Below are positions 46,523 to 57,571 of a stretch of DNA of 64,000 nucleotides, piece by piece. The notes under the pieces are model-generated. The model had not been told where the DNA came from. It worked only from the letters and a program-made list of their open reading frames with translations, and did not search any database. The position numbers and the translations under genes are program-made. The stretch is from Tricholomella constricta (Eukaryota > Basidiomycota > Agaricomycetes > Agaricales > Lyophyllaceae), in the NCBI GenBank assembly GCA_013368375.1, contig JAACJP010000011.1, positions 434,001-498,000 on the forward strand, given 5' to 3'. How positions within the stretch are numbered: the stretch's first letter is position 1; every line of letters begins with the position of its first letter.

Positions 46523-48991
46523 TTTTTTTAAGCTACCTTGCTTTCTATTGCTGCGTACCCACGACATTACGCAGAACCACATTCCATTTAGAACACCCAT
46601 CATCAAAAGAACCCACGAGACCCAGACCCAATGACACCAACTCCCACATCCGGAAAGAGCCGAACTCCGGTCTTCGAGGATGCGCTCGCAGCGCATCCTC
46701 CATCACAACTTCCACTGCAACCAGTGGAAGTCGGATCAGTCGCTGGTGGACAAAGTCCACCAGCGCAGAATACACTAGGATTAGAATCGGAGGAACCTTG
46801 GCCGATAGCAAGCACCAATGTGCCGGGGAGCTTGGCCGACGAATTGGCCAGGTCATATCGATCTGGCCCCACGGCAGGAAGCAGATGGCCAGACAGCCGT
46901 CTGTCAAGTAGAGCGTTCGGGGCGTCCACCCTGAGCATAGTCAAGAGGGAGTCGGACGAAGACGACTTGTCTGACCCTGAGGCCAATGAAGAAGAAGCCA
47001 GCGATAGGGAATTGCTGGCGCTAAAAGTGAAGCAATTCTGGGACACCACCGATGTTGTTAGCGAACATCGACGAAGACGACTAGAGGAACGAGCGGATAG
47101 GCTCGTTCTACGATCAACCGGAGCACAGTCCGTTGGAGAAATGGTCATACAGGAGTATGCCGACCGATACTTGGAAGCGCTGTCCGTAGTAGTTACGGAA
47201 TACAGGAAGAAGTACCCTAAGGGAACTTCGAATTCAGCAGTCAGCTCGATCGCTGGGACTCCTATACCTAAGAAAGCTCCGCTCAACAAAGGAAAAGGTC
47301 GTTGGGATGACCTTTTCACCCCGCAAGCAGTGGCCTCGGGATCGAACCAGCCTCTTGATGAGGCTGCTATGGCAGTATCTGCGCTGCATCAAGCGCGCCA
47401 GTTAGGAGAATCTGACGACGATTATCGTCGTCGGGCCGCGGCAGCGAAACGCGAAAGAATGACTCGCGAAGAGCACCTTGCGCAACCACAAGGTTCCCGA
47501 TGGGCCCCTGTTAGTGAGTCTACATTAGACCCACCCACTGAGCGTAAGGACACGAATTCGCAACTAGCTGGCACTGAAAGCGTGCCAGCTATTCAAGTAC
47601 CTCCGGAGGCTAAGGATGGCCGTGTTCCATTAGCGAAAGAGTGGAACAACCGGATCGCTTACCAGCGTCTGAGAAATGCTGATCTATCACGGAGCAAGTT
47701 CACGAATTATGACGACCAAGGAGTCGTCTTTGAAGGACATATGCCTGTGGATGAGATGGCGAGGCAATGGGCCTCGCAAACTCAAGGTTCGGATGGTGGG
47801 TTAGTAACTGGATTGGAAGCCGTCGAAAAGAATAATTCGACGGCGATAGCTAACGGTCGTCGAGACATGCGGGTTCGAATAAGTGAACCCGCGGAATATG
47901 CGCAGCCTCGAGTTCAGACTCGAGGCTATTCAATGCCTGCTCCGATCCGCCGGAGTCAATCAATTGCGGATGGAATACATGCTGCCGGAGAGCAGCATAA
48001 AACTAAGATGCATGAGCGATTGCATCAATTAATGCACGAGCATTTGTCAGTACGACTGTCGCTTCCGGACGGGATGAAATCTCGGCGTGCGGACTCAAAG
48101 TCCGTAGGCACTTATAGTGGAAGTGCAAAGTTCGGCGACCTTGAAGAATGGCTGTCGAGCCTCGTCGTGATGCTGGCAGTGAGCCAGTTTGGAGGAGAAG
48201 AACGCGACCAAGAGCGCGTTCTGATAACATCCGAGTTTCTCGATGGCGAAGCTCGAAAGTGGTATAATCGCCACGTTATACATGTGAACCGCGAGAAGCA
48301 GTTCTGGACGTTTGAAGACGTCGTACTTGGATTGTATGACCGGTTCGTGCTACCCTCAACCATGCAAGATGCTCGTAACAACTTTAATGCCGTTACTTAC
48401 TCGGCGAGCAAAGGAATACAAGGTTTATATGATGACCTTGTGGACCATGCCATGAATATGGCAGCAAGAACGGACGATTGGACGTTCCTGGAGAAATTCC
48501 TCAAGACACTTCCGCGTGAGATGCGGAAGGCATTATTCGATGACGGGCTATCACCCGAAATCAACACGGCCCAAGAGTTCCTAGCGGTGGGCTTAGCACA
48601 CCAAGCCACCCAGAAGACGGCTGATTACTTTGAGCGGAACATAACCGCTCAGCGAAGTCAACCGAGTCAACCGCGGAAACCAGATGGGGGGCGAGTAAAC
48701 ACCCCACAAAACAATTTCAACAGGACTCGACGTGTGTTTGGCGCACTTAATGAAAAACCATACGCCAAGCTAGCGTATCAGGATCAACCGGGACGTGGAG
48801 AGCAAAAGCCCCACGTCGAGAAACCAGCGATGAAGACGGGAGATCGTCCGCGTTACGATCAGACCAAAAACCACGATCATCACAACCACCCCCCGGGGGA
48901 AGTGTGCTTTAATTGTGGGAAACTAGGGCATTTTGCAAAAGATTGCAAACAGCCCAAGAAACAGCGAGCATTCCTACGGGCCGCACGTACA

Positions 48992-48996
48992 GCGGC
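48992..48996. repeat. 5-bp target duplication of solo LTR B
   Basis: GCGGC here is repeated at 49471-49475 on the other side of the solo LTR. Confidence 0.92.
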
Positions 48997-49470
48997 TGTT
49001 AGGGGAACACCCGTTCACGCCCTCCGACGCTCACCAACTGTTCCCCGACACGTGCGCTCGCTCCTGACCGATCGTGATCCCGACCCCGACACTCTGACCC
49101 AAGCGTCGGTGTACATATTTACCTTACTCACTTCCTGTCATTCCCCTCGTTTCCCTGTTCATATTCCCGATCACCTGACATCCCGACAACGGTTACCATC
49201 AGACAGCATCCGGAACCCACTCATCATTATCACCTGTCATGGTTATCACATGTCGTTATTATCACATGTACAGTACACTATGGAGAGCCTGCCCTCATGT
49301 ATCACACTTGTATATAGCCGGCCCCCTGGCATCTGGGAATCCTTTACACTATTCTCTTTGGAATCCCCTTTGCCAGGTAAGCCTTATTTACCTCGTTACA
49401 GTACATCAATATAACTTTGGATTCCCCTTTGCCAGTACGACTAAGCTCTGCTCTAAAGGTCGCCCTAACA
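48997..49470 (+). repeat. Solo LTR B of an element-A/D-type chromovirus
   Basis: 474 bp, TGTTAGGGGAACACC...CCCTAACA, related to the LTR of element A and closer to that of D (it shares CCTTTACACTATTCTCTTTGG). It has no internal region, so it is the product of LTR-LTR recombination. It sits inside gag-protease of element F with a GCGGC duplication. Confidence 0.95.
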
Positions 49471-50193
49471 GCGGCACCTGACGCAGCAAGTGAGGCGGAC
49501 GACGAAGATACTTCTCCCGAGGACCCGGACGGACGAGACAATGGACGCCCTGAGACCGAGGCGGACAATGAAGACGAAGGCGATGAGTTCGTAGATATGG
49601 AGGTCTACGAAAATGAATACTATGCTCGGGACGATGAGACCGAGCGTATGTTTGCAATGACAGAAGTCATTGCGTCAGAAGAACGCAATGATAAACCACC
49701 AAGTCGTAAAGTGAAAGTGCGGACGGGTAGGGACAAGATTGCTCGTCCCGTAGTCCCGATAAAGGACAAGGAGTGCCTGGTCACCTACATTAATGTAGGT
49801 GGACATGAGGCTTGGACCCTCTGGGATTCCGGGAGTACGACTACCGGACTTACGCCGTCATTCGCTCAAGTGGCCGATATTCGAGTGTTTCCGTTGGAGG
49901 ATCCATTAATCCTCCAGCTCGGAACTAAAGGAAGTCGGGCCACAGTAAATTTTGGCACGACGGTGGAAGCCGTTCTTCCAGGGTTTAAAGGCAAGGTTTA
50001 CATGGACCTTGCTAACTTTGATCGATACGACGTGATTATAGGCACGCCGTTTATGCGCGCAAACAACGTCGTGCTGGACTTTAACCGTGACGAAGTTGTC
50101 GTCAATGGAGTCGCTACACCAGCGACTAAAGTAAAAATGGAGGATACCGATGGCCGAGTTAGACGCCATCGGTCATTGGAGAAACGAAGAGAA

Positions 50194-50199
50194 TGACTA
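50194..50199 (+). promoter_or_regulatory. In-frame TGA-CTA between Gag-protease and Pol of element F
   Basis: The frame reads GAA TGA CTA AAA and stays open on both sides: upstream through the protease and downstream through 119 codons to the first ATG of pol (50551) and on to 54096. UGA-CUA is a known strong stop-codon readthrough context in eukaryotes and some viruses. This could be programmed readthrough or a single nonsense mutation. Confidence 0.55.
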
Positions 50200-53100
50200 A
50201 AAGTCACAGTAGAAGATGATGATGATCCTGATAACGAGGGTAGGCCGATAAACAGCCTACCAAAGGATCACCCAGCACTTCTATTATCCGATGAAGAGTT
50301 TCAAGAAACTCTTAAGGAGGGGGATAAGCCACCTCCGAAGAAGAGAAAACCCCAACGACAACAGCAGAAGGCACAAAACGAGCCTTCGAACGAACGAGCA
50401 CGGACTCACGAGCCATGCGAAGAACGTCAGCGCGATAATGAAGCGCGTAAGACGAGCGGGGCCGATAAGGATACGGAATCAGAGCCGTATACGAATGCGA
50501 GTAATCGATCATTTTGGGATAGACCAAATCCACATCCACAATATGAGTGGATGTTCGACCCACGGATGCCGCAAGAATGGAACGCAGTAATAGCGTCAAT
50601 GCGGGCTCACGAAGGAAGAAATGTAGGCACGCGAGGACAAGCGTACCGAAATCCATGGCCTGAGGAAGTATCGGAGCCAACGGAAATGAATTTTTCGGTG
50701 AATATACAACGGGCTAAACGGCCGTTGTATCGGTTACCAGTGAAGGATGAGAGTGACTTTGCTCTCGTAAAACTACGAGCTAGGTTTGATGTTAAACCTA
50801 GCAATAAAGACACAGCGCACATTCGCGCTGCAAGAACGGTGAACGGAAAAGGTAAGGCACCCAATGGAGGCCTTACCGCGGAAGATTATCCACGACTTCG
50901 CCAGCAATGGCATGACGAATTCGAAGATATGGTGGGTGGTACGAAACAACAGCTACCACCCTGGCAGGAAGTCAATCACGAGATTACTCTCGTCGACGAT
51001 GAGAAACAGTACCAGTACCACGCGCCGAGGTGCCCAATGTCCCTTCGCGAGGAATTCTACGCGAAGGTCAATCGGTATACAGATTCTAAATGGTGGGAGC
51101 CTCGTTCGGTAAAGCAAGCAGCGCCGCTGCTATGCATCCCGAAAAAAGACGGCTCCCTGAGAACACCCTTGGACGCACGGCAGCGTAACGACAATACGAT
51201 CAAGGACGTTACGCCCTTGCCAGACCAAGAAATCATTCGCGAGGATGTTGCCAGAGGGAAGATACGATCAAAGATTGACTTAACGGATGCGTACGAACAA
51301 GTACGCATCCTCGAGAAGGACGTACACAAGACCGCCTTTGCAACGATAGCGGGAACGTACGTTAGCAACATAATGCAGATCGGGGACTGTAATGCCCCCG
51401 CAACATTTCAACGATTAATGACGTCAATTTTTCGGGACGTCATTGGGAAGTTTATGCATGTATACTTGGACGACATATTCATATTTTCGAACTCCATCGA
51501 AGAACATGAAGATCATCTTCGAGTAGTGTTCGAACGATTACGCAAACAGTCCCTTTATTTGAAGTGGAAGAAATGCGAACTATATTCGGATCGCGTCGAT
51601 TGCCTTGGTCATATAATCGACGACCAAGGAATTCACCCCGACGCCGATAAATTGGCACGGATTCGCGATTGGAGGATTCCACGGAATTACAACGATATAC
51701 AGCGATTCGTTGGACTGGTTAATTATCTGGGTCAATTCCTCCCAGATATATCCGCGTACACTGGGCCACTAATGGCGATGACCGAGAATGGGTCGCCATT
51801 CTATTGGAGACCAATTCATCAACGATGCTTTGAAATGATAAAGCATATATGTTGCACGACGCCAATTATTCGGCCTATTCAACCGAAGACAGACGAACCA
51901 ATTTGGGTTATATGTGACGCCTCCAAGTCAGGCGTCGGTGCAATGTATGGTCAAGGACCTACATGGATCCAAGCTCAGCCGGCTGGATTCATGTCCAAAA
52001 AATTCACGAATGCACAGCAGAATTACGCCGTGCATGAACTCGAAACCTTAGCTATCCTCGAAGCATTACTTAAGTGGGAGGATAAACTTGTGGGCTATAA
52101 AATCCACATCATTACCGACCACAAAGCCCTCGAATTCTTTAAGACCCAGGTGAATTTATCACCTAGGCAGCGTCGATGGATGGAATACATGTCGCGATTT
52201 AACTTCGACATTACCTATGTGAAAGACGAACTGAATAAAGTCGCCGACTGTCTATCGCGATATTTCGAGAGCGATAACCATCACGATCGTTACGACGTCC
52301 ACGACTTCGTAGCTGCCAATGCTAGAATCGATCCTACTGGTGAAGATTTACCAGTACCACGATACCATGAAATCGTGGAAAAAGTAGTTGAAATTCGAGC
52401 GATGAAGGACGTAGAAATACGTCGAAGCAAGCGTCTTCAAGAACGCCAGGAGGATCGAGATGTTGAAGCCCAGATAATGGAGGCTGCGGCACCAAGTATC
52501 GCATCCGGACCATCATCACACCTTCAAAAAAGCCAGAGGCCAACCGAACGGGAACGTACGGTCGGAGATATGGTCCTCGGAAGGGACACAGTTGCCCCTC
52601 CCCCAGACAAAACGGACGAAAAGATCCGTAACGACGTTATCCTGGGATACCCAAAGGATAAACTATTTTCAGTGATTCTCACTAACCCAACGGACTTTCG
52701 TGCGTTCACTACGAAAGACAATCTGATTTGGACTACGAACGCTATAAATGATAGTGTTCTATGCATACCGCGAGAACCCGAGATCATCACGTCAATTGTT
52801 GAGCAAGCCCATAAAACTATGGGCCATTTCGGTGCCGAACGGACTACTGAATATATTCGACGATGGTATTGGTGGCCATCACTAGCCACGACTGTTCGTA
52901 CGTTTTGTAAAACGTGCGAGTATTGCCAACAGATCAAGACGTCAAATCAGAAACCGTTAGGGAAACTACATTCCCTGCCAGTACCCACTAAGCCTTGGGA
53001 TTCTATCGGAATGGACTTTATCGGTCCATTTCCAGAATCAAAGGGATATAACTACCTATGGGTAGTAATTTGTCGTATGACGAGTATGGTGCATATGATA

Positions 53101-54096
53101 CCCATACATACGACGATGACGGCAGCCCAATTATCATGGGTATACCTACGGGAGATCGTCAGGTTACATGGCCTGCCAAGCTCGATCGTAAGCAACCGAG
53201 ACTCTAAGTTTACCTCGCGCTGGTGGCGCGAACTACATAAATTATTAGGAGCTAAGCTTCTAATGTCGACATCTTTCCATCCTCAGACGGATGGACAGAC
53301 GGAGCGAGCCAATCGTAGTATTGGCCAGATATTTCGCGCCGTTGTAAGGCATGACCAAAAGGATTGGGTAGATCGTATACCCATGGCCGAGTTCGCGATA
53401 AATGCGAGCGTATCGGCTACCACCAAGTTCGCTCCATTTGAGTTGAATGGTGGATACATGCCATCCATGTTGAAAGAGATACGCTCAGACAGCGTAATAC
53501 CAAAGGGAATTCGGGAATACGCTGAACGCGCATTGCAGAACATAGCAGAGGCGCATGACGCTATAATCGAAACGCGCGTATTTCAAACGCGCGAGGCAAA
53601 CAGGCGTCGATCCACTGGTCCGGAAATAAAGGGGGGTGACTTGGTATATTTATCTACCAAGAACTTGAACCTTCCCAAGGGACGCGCCCGGAAATTATGT
53701 CCGAAATTCGTCGGGCCCTACAAAGTATTGAAGGCCATGCCAGACACGTCGAACTATACGCTGGAATTACCTACGGCGCTTATGGAGCGTCGAATACATC
53801 CAACATTTCACATATCGCTGTTGCGCCCATACTACGCAACAAACGATGCAATGTTCCCCAATAGAACTCACCCGGAGCCCTATGACTTTGGGGCGCCGGA
53901 CGATCACGAACGGTTTGTCGAAGAGATTTTGGGCCATAGATGGACCCAAAATAATAAAGTGGAATACCAAGTTAGGTGGAGTCTAGGTGACACCACCTGG
54001 GAATCGCACAACAATTGTAACAAGTTAGCGGCATTGGACCGCTACTTGGAATTGCAAGGGGTGGGCAGCGCATCGAGGTTGCCGCGACGAACCTAG
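50197..54096 (+). CDS. pol: Element F Pol: RT, RNase H, integrase, chromodomain
   Basis: The frame is open from the TGA at 50194 to TAG at 54094-54096; the first ATG is at 50551. In order it shows a reverse transcriptase (KKDGSLRTPLDARQRN, YLDDIFIFSNS near 51460), an RNase H (ICDASKSGVGA, TDHKALEFF), an integrase HHCC finger (HKTMGHFGAERTTEYIRRWY, CEYCQQIK) and its DDE core (MDFIGPFPE, SNRDSKFTSRWW, FHPQTDGQTERANRSIGQ). A chromodomain closes it (VEEILGHRWTQNNKVEYQVR...TTWESHNN). No stop or shift was seen inside. It is a chromovirus polymerase clearly different from that of element A. It has no ATG close after the protease, which fits expression as an extension of Gag-protease. Confidence 0.92.
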   Translation, partial: LKVTVEDDDDPDNEGRPINSLPKDHPALLLSDEEFQETLKEGDKPPPKKRKPQRQQQKAQNEPSNERARTHEPCEERQRDNEARKTSGADKDTESEPYTNASNRSFWDRPNPHPQYEWMFDPRMPQEWNAVIASMRAHEGRNVGTRGQAYRNPWPEEVSEPTEMNFSVNIQRAKRPLYRLPVKDESDFALVKLRARFDVKPSNKDTAHIRAARTVNGKGKAPNGGLTAEDYPRLRQQWHDEFEDMVGGTKQQLPPWQEVNHEITLVDDEKQYQYHAPRCPMSLREEFYAKVNRYTDSKWWEPRSVKQAAPLLCIPKKDGSLRTPLDARQRNDNTIKDVTPLPDQEIIREDVARGKIRSKIDLTDAYEQVRILEKDVHKTAFATIAGTYVSNIMQIGDCNAPATFQRLMTSIFRDVIGKFMHVYLDDIFIFSNSIEEHEDHLRVVFERLRKQSLYLKWKKCELYSDRVDCLGHIIDDQGIHPDADKLARIRDWRIPRNYNDIQRFVGLVNYLGQFLPDISAYTGPLMAMTENGSPFYWRPIHQRCFEMIKHICCTTPIIRPIQPKTDEPIWVICDASKSGVGAMYGQGPTWIQAQPAGFMSKKFTNAQQNYAVHELETLAILEALLKWEDKLVGYKIHIITDHKALEFFKTQVNLSPRQRRWMEYMSRFNFDITYVKDELNKVADCLSRYFESDNHHDRYDVHDFVAANARIDPTGEDLPVPRYHEIVEKVVEIRAMKDVEIRRSKRLQERQEDRDVEAQIMEAAAPSIASGPSSHLQKSQRPTERERTVGDMVLGRDTVAPPPDKTDEKIRNDVILGYPKDKLFSVILTNPTDFRAFTTKDNLIWTTNAINDSVLCIPREPEIITSIVEQAHKTMGHFGAERTTEYIRRWYWWPSLATTVRTFCKTCEYCQQIKTSNQKPLGKLHSLPVPTKPWDSIGMDFIGPFPESKGYNYLWVVICRMTSMVHMIPIHTTMTAAQLSWVYLREIVRLHGLPSSIVSNRDSKFTSRWWRELHKLLGAKLLMSTSFHPQTDGQTERANRSIGQIFRAVVRHDQKDWVDRIPMAEFAINASVSATTKFAPFELNGGYMPSMLKEIRSDSVIPKGIREYAERALQNIAEAHDAIIETRVFQTREANRRRSTGPEIKGGDLVYLSTKNLNLPKGRARKLCPKFVGPYKVLKAMPDTSNYTLELPTALMERRIHPTFHISLLRPYYATNDAMFPNRTHPEPYDFGAPDDHERFVEEILGHRWTQNNKVEYQVRWSLGDTTWESHNNCNKLAALDRYLELQGVGSASRLPRRT

Positions 54097-54222
54097 AATG
54101 TGGCGCGGTCATGTGATCACGGCGATCAGAAAAATTACATAACCATCAAAAGTTATGACAGAAGGTTAAATATGTTTTGGCGCTAGGACGCGCAACCAAA
54201 AATTTCAACCAACAACCACAAC

Positions 54223-57195
54223 ATGTACCCAACCGCAGGAGCAAATTCAAGCAACGACGTGACTCGGGGCGGCGACAGCCGCACCGACTATCAAAATATG
54301 GCCTCGGGATCGAGTCCAAAAGGGGAGGAGGTGCAGGGACGCGCGGAAAGCGCGCCCCCGCCCCCAACCTATATGGGCGTGCAGCCCCAAACATTTCAAT
54401 ACCCATCGGTTGGCCACATGAGCCAACTGCCCCACCAGGGGCAACCACCCCATCAGGGGCAACAACTATACCCTATGGTTGGCCACATGAGCCAACCGCC
54501 CCAGCAGGGGCAACAACCACAGACGGGTGGGTTCTACCCACCGTCGATGGCATATCAACATATGCCATCAATGCAGAGCTTCATGGGGTACCCACCACTG
54601 ACGTGATACCCCCAAATGCCCGCCCCAATCGTACCGCAAAATACGCGGTACAACGAGTCAGAGAAAATGGAGGTGGACGACCAAAGTCGTCAAAAAACAC
54701 CTACTCCACCGGCGCAAGTGGCGCGCAGCGAACCGGCGCGGCAATATGTCGCGCCATATGCAGACGAACAAAGAGGTTCGTTTGCGTCGAGTTCGCGGAG
54801 GCCGGCAGACGATCGCGCAGCGTCGTCTGCGTCAAGTTCGAGGAGACCATTCGCAGACGATGGTCTCCTTTCGTCTATCTTGGACCGAGTGGAAGACGCG
54901 GGTATTCACCGCAAGTTTTGTGATTTCTTGGACGACGGGATGGCGCAGCTGGTTGTAACCCAGCTGCTTGATGCGTACGATGGAGTTCGCGCGGACTTGA
55001 GACGCGTGAAGGCGAGAGAGTCGGCCATGGCTGAGCAACTCAGCCTGGCAAAAAAGCGACCGGCAGTGGCGTCGCCAGATCGCGGGGAGGGACCATCGTC
55101 CCGACCCATGAAAAGACAGCAGACCGAGGTGCGGCGAGAAGAACGCACCTTATATGAACCCAGGCGTCAGGAACGACGCCCGGAACAAGAGTATCGGCGG
55201 TTTGACCGCCATCCCGACCAAGAAGTGTGGCGTGATGAGCGCCCACTTGATTATGGTCCTCAACGAGAGGAGCGTCGCGAGGACCGAGGGACGCGCGAAG
55301 TGCGTCCCTTACCGGCTCGAGAAGTCGAGCAAAGGGCGTCGACATCGTCGACATCCGCGGTGCAGGCACCGCAACAGCAACAGATAGCGGGAGCATTACT
55401 CCCACTACCGACCCCGGGAGAAAGCCGGGTACGGAACCCGGAGAGAGGTTCCCAAAAGAAGGAACCTGTTGGCAAGTATACCTTGCCGGCACCATCGCCT
55501 GCACCACCCACTACGATGGTGCAGCCCCCATCGCCTCCGCCAAAGGGCAAAGGCAAACAAAAGGCGTCTGACCCGTACGCCGAATTTATGGATGAGTCGG
55601 ACTACGGCGAGTCCTCCGACGACGAGAAACCCGTCAGCAAGAAGAAGGCTGCCGGGCAGAAGCAGCATCGCGAGAATATGGCTCGCAAAGCTGAGAAGGA
55701 GGCGCCGGGACGGATCCCTGAAGAGCTTGGGGTGGTCTTTATCAACGGCCGCCACGAGCGGGACAACCGCTTCTGGGATATGGTGTCGCGGACGGTATAT
55801 GTGTCGTCCGCCCAGAATCGTGCCTTTGCGCTAGGCACAGCAGCTCGCATCTCAGAGAGCGAGCTAGGGACGGGACAAAACTCCCGTCCCTCAGATGGAC
55901 GGCTGTATGCCGTCGCACCACGTGGGTTCCCAATGAACCCCCGTGAAGTTGATCAGCTCTATGAGCTGATCAATAACCGACGCCATGGGGTGAGGGATGA
56001 AGAGCGGGCCGAGGCCTTTATGCTCTTCAGAGAATTCCGTCGGATCACCCTATCGGTCGCGCCTCACTTGCGCGACCGAGCCATGGCTCGTGCAGCCATG
56101 GACGAATTCCGAAGCGTCTCACGACCGTTCAGTGAACGGTCACCCATCTGGAATGCCCCGGTCATTAGACGGCCGGGTAAAGCATTCGAATATCGGCATG
56201 ACAAGCCGACACGAGGAGCTGGTCTCCCCCAACCCGGCCCAGCTCATGCATTGGATGTCGAACATTGGTGTCGACATATGATTCACCATGGGCGTATTGG
56301 TTCTAAGAACCAATATGGAGGTATCGTAATGGACTACCGGTTCCGCGTTCATCGTCGCGGGACCTGGGGCTACTTACTGGCGAACGTATTGTCGCCAGTA
56401 ACTCATAGTATGCGGGCATGGTTTATGCGAATTTTCGCAACCATCACCGCACGGCCATACTTCTATGCAGAAGCGGTGGCGGCCCATAACGAGGCCAACC
56501 CTGATCGGCCGTTCACGCCGATTACCGGACCCGAGGTTATTATCCCTCGGATCCAACCTACCGCTCCCGAAGGGCGGCTGACGGAACAAGGTGTCCTACA
56601 ACACCTTATTAACTGTGGTATTCCAATTAGTTGGATAAACCACAGCTATACTTATGGTCTACACTATTTAGACCATAACTACTCTACTGCAGGTCCTCAT
56701 AAGGACCTGTTCCACAATGTTGACGACGATCGCGTTCGTCGACTCGATCAATTGGGCGTGCCACCCGCCATTTCGGAATGGGACGGGTGGTACCATCCCA
56801 CCACCGACGACATCACGCGCATTCAAACGCTAATGCGCTTGGAGTTTCAGAACGAGGGGCTGGATTGTTTATCCAGCGTGGAATGGATGTTTGTGGGTGA
56901 AGACCCACATTTCCGAGAACTCCGTGTTCGGAGAGGGGAGTTTCCCCCTCCGGACCTGCACACTCCCGCTCCATCGGGATCGACGTCTACCAACGTCGAA
57001 ATGGCAGACCCGGCGGCACTCACACCTGCCCCCGCGACACCCTCCACAGTCGTGGCAGCTCCAATAGGAGCTACCGAAACCCAAGTGGACCCCGTGTCGG
57101 CCCTCACAGGGCCTCTATCACTGGCAGTGATTACCACTAGCCAGGGTCCGGTGGAATCCAACCCCACCGACCCTGACACAGTGATGGAGTCATAG
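54223..57195 (+). CDS. Element F third ORF, function unknown, with one in-frame TGA
   Basis: ATG 54223 opens a Pro/Gln-rich stretch with repeats around GHMSQ (near residues 65-105). A TGA at 54604-54606 interrupts, and the same frame runs on from 54607 to 57195 (ATG at 54616, 859 residues). The middle (to about 55730) is Arg/Glu-rich and disordered. The last ~430 residues look globular, with motifs such as NGRHERDNRFWDMVSRTVY, MNPREVDQLYELINNRRHG, WCRHMIHHGRIGSKNQYGG and SEWDGWYHPTTDDITRIQ. There is no signal peptide or membrane span, so it is not an envelope protein of the usual kind. Its DNA carries the same inverted-repeat tiling as gag and pol, so it belongs to the element and is not a fresh capture. 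Confidence 0.75.
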
Positions 57196-57571
57196 GTCGG
57201 GGAGACAACTTAATCCCCCCGTCAACGAACCGACCTCGACACGCAGGAGGTATCGTCGGGACGACCGCCATTGTCAGGTGTAGACCACCTTACTCCCGAG
57301 GAGCAAACCGCAGGTCGCGTACTCAAATATACGCAACACCGGATGTCATCAATCCCAGGCCACCTCGAGCGGCACTTGGAGGCCGTGTAGTGGAACTATT
57401 GTCTCCACTATGTATTCGGTCATGAATACGTACCAGTAATACGTATTTCTGTGCAGGCGATATTGGGTGTAGGTCGCCGGGACCTACACCCTCTCTCTTG
57501 CCTTAATTTTATTATTACTTATTGCATTACTCCCTGGTGAAGATCGCTACTAGCGATCTTAAAGGGGGGTA
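57196..57571 (+). other. Element F 3' non-coding region with polypurine tract
   Basis: It keeps the inverted-repeat tiling (for example AAGATCGCT...AGCGATCTT at 57540-57560). AAAGGGGGG (57561-57569) lies just before the right terminal repeat, as expected for a polypurine tract. Confidence 0.7.

Larger units (their letters stand above)
46631..50193 (+). pseudogene. gag: Element F Gag-protease ORF, split by solo LTR B
   Basis: The frame is open from ATG 46631 to 48996. Removing solo LTR B and one copy of its 5-bp duplication (479 bp) joins it in frame with 49476-50193. The first ~480 residues are charged and mostly disordered. A capsid-like gag domain follows (near residues 495-680, with WLSSLVVMLAVSQFGG and GEARKWYNRHV), then a CCHC knuckle (CFNCGKLGHFAKDC, about 48904-48945). 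An acidic linker leads to an aspartic protease with WDSGSTTTG (about 49822-49848) and the later IIGTPFMRANN. A single TGA at 50194 separates it in frame from pol. The LTR insertion itself disables this copy. Confidence 0.85.

Noticed and set aside
46374..46630. tRNA or self-type primer-binding site of element F
   Set aside because: No TGG-starting stretch follows the LTR, and the best self match (CAAGGTC near 46492) is only 7 nt.
54616..57195. Third ORF as an envelope gene
   Set aside because: No signal peptide, no membrane anchor and no furin-type site were seen.
46676..57560. The hairpins of element F as a CRISPR array or tandem repeat
   Set aside because: The arms differ from hairpin to hairpin; there is no repeated unit and no spacer pattern, and they lie inside conserved coding sequence.
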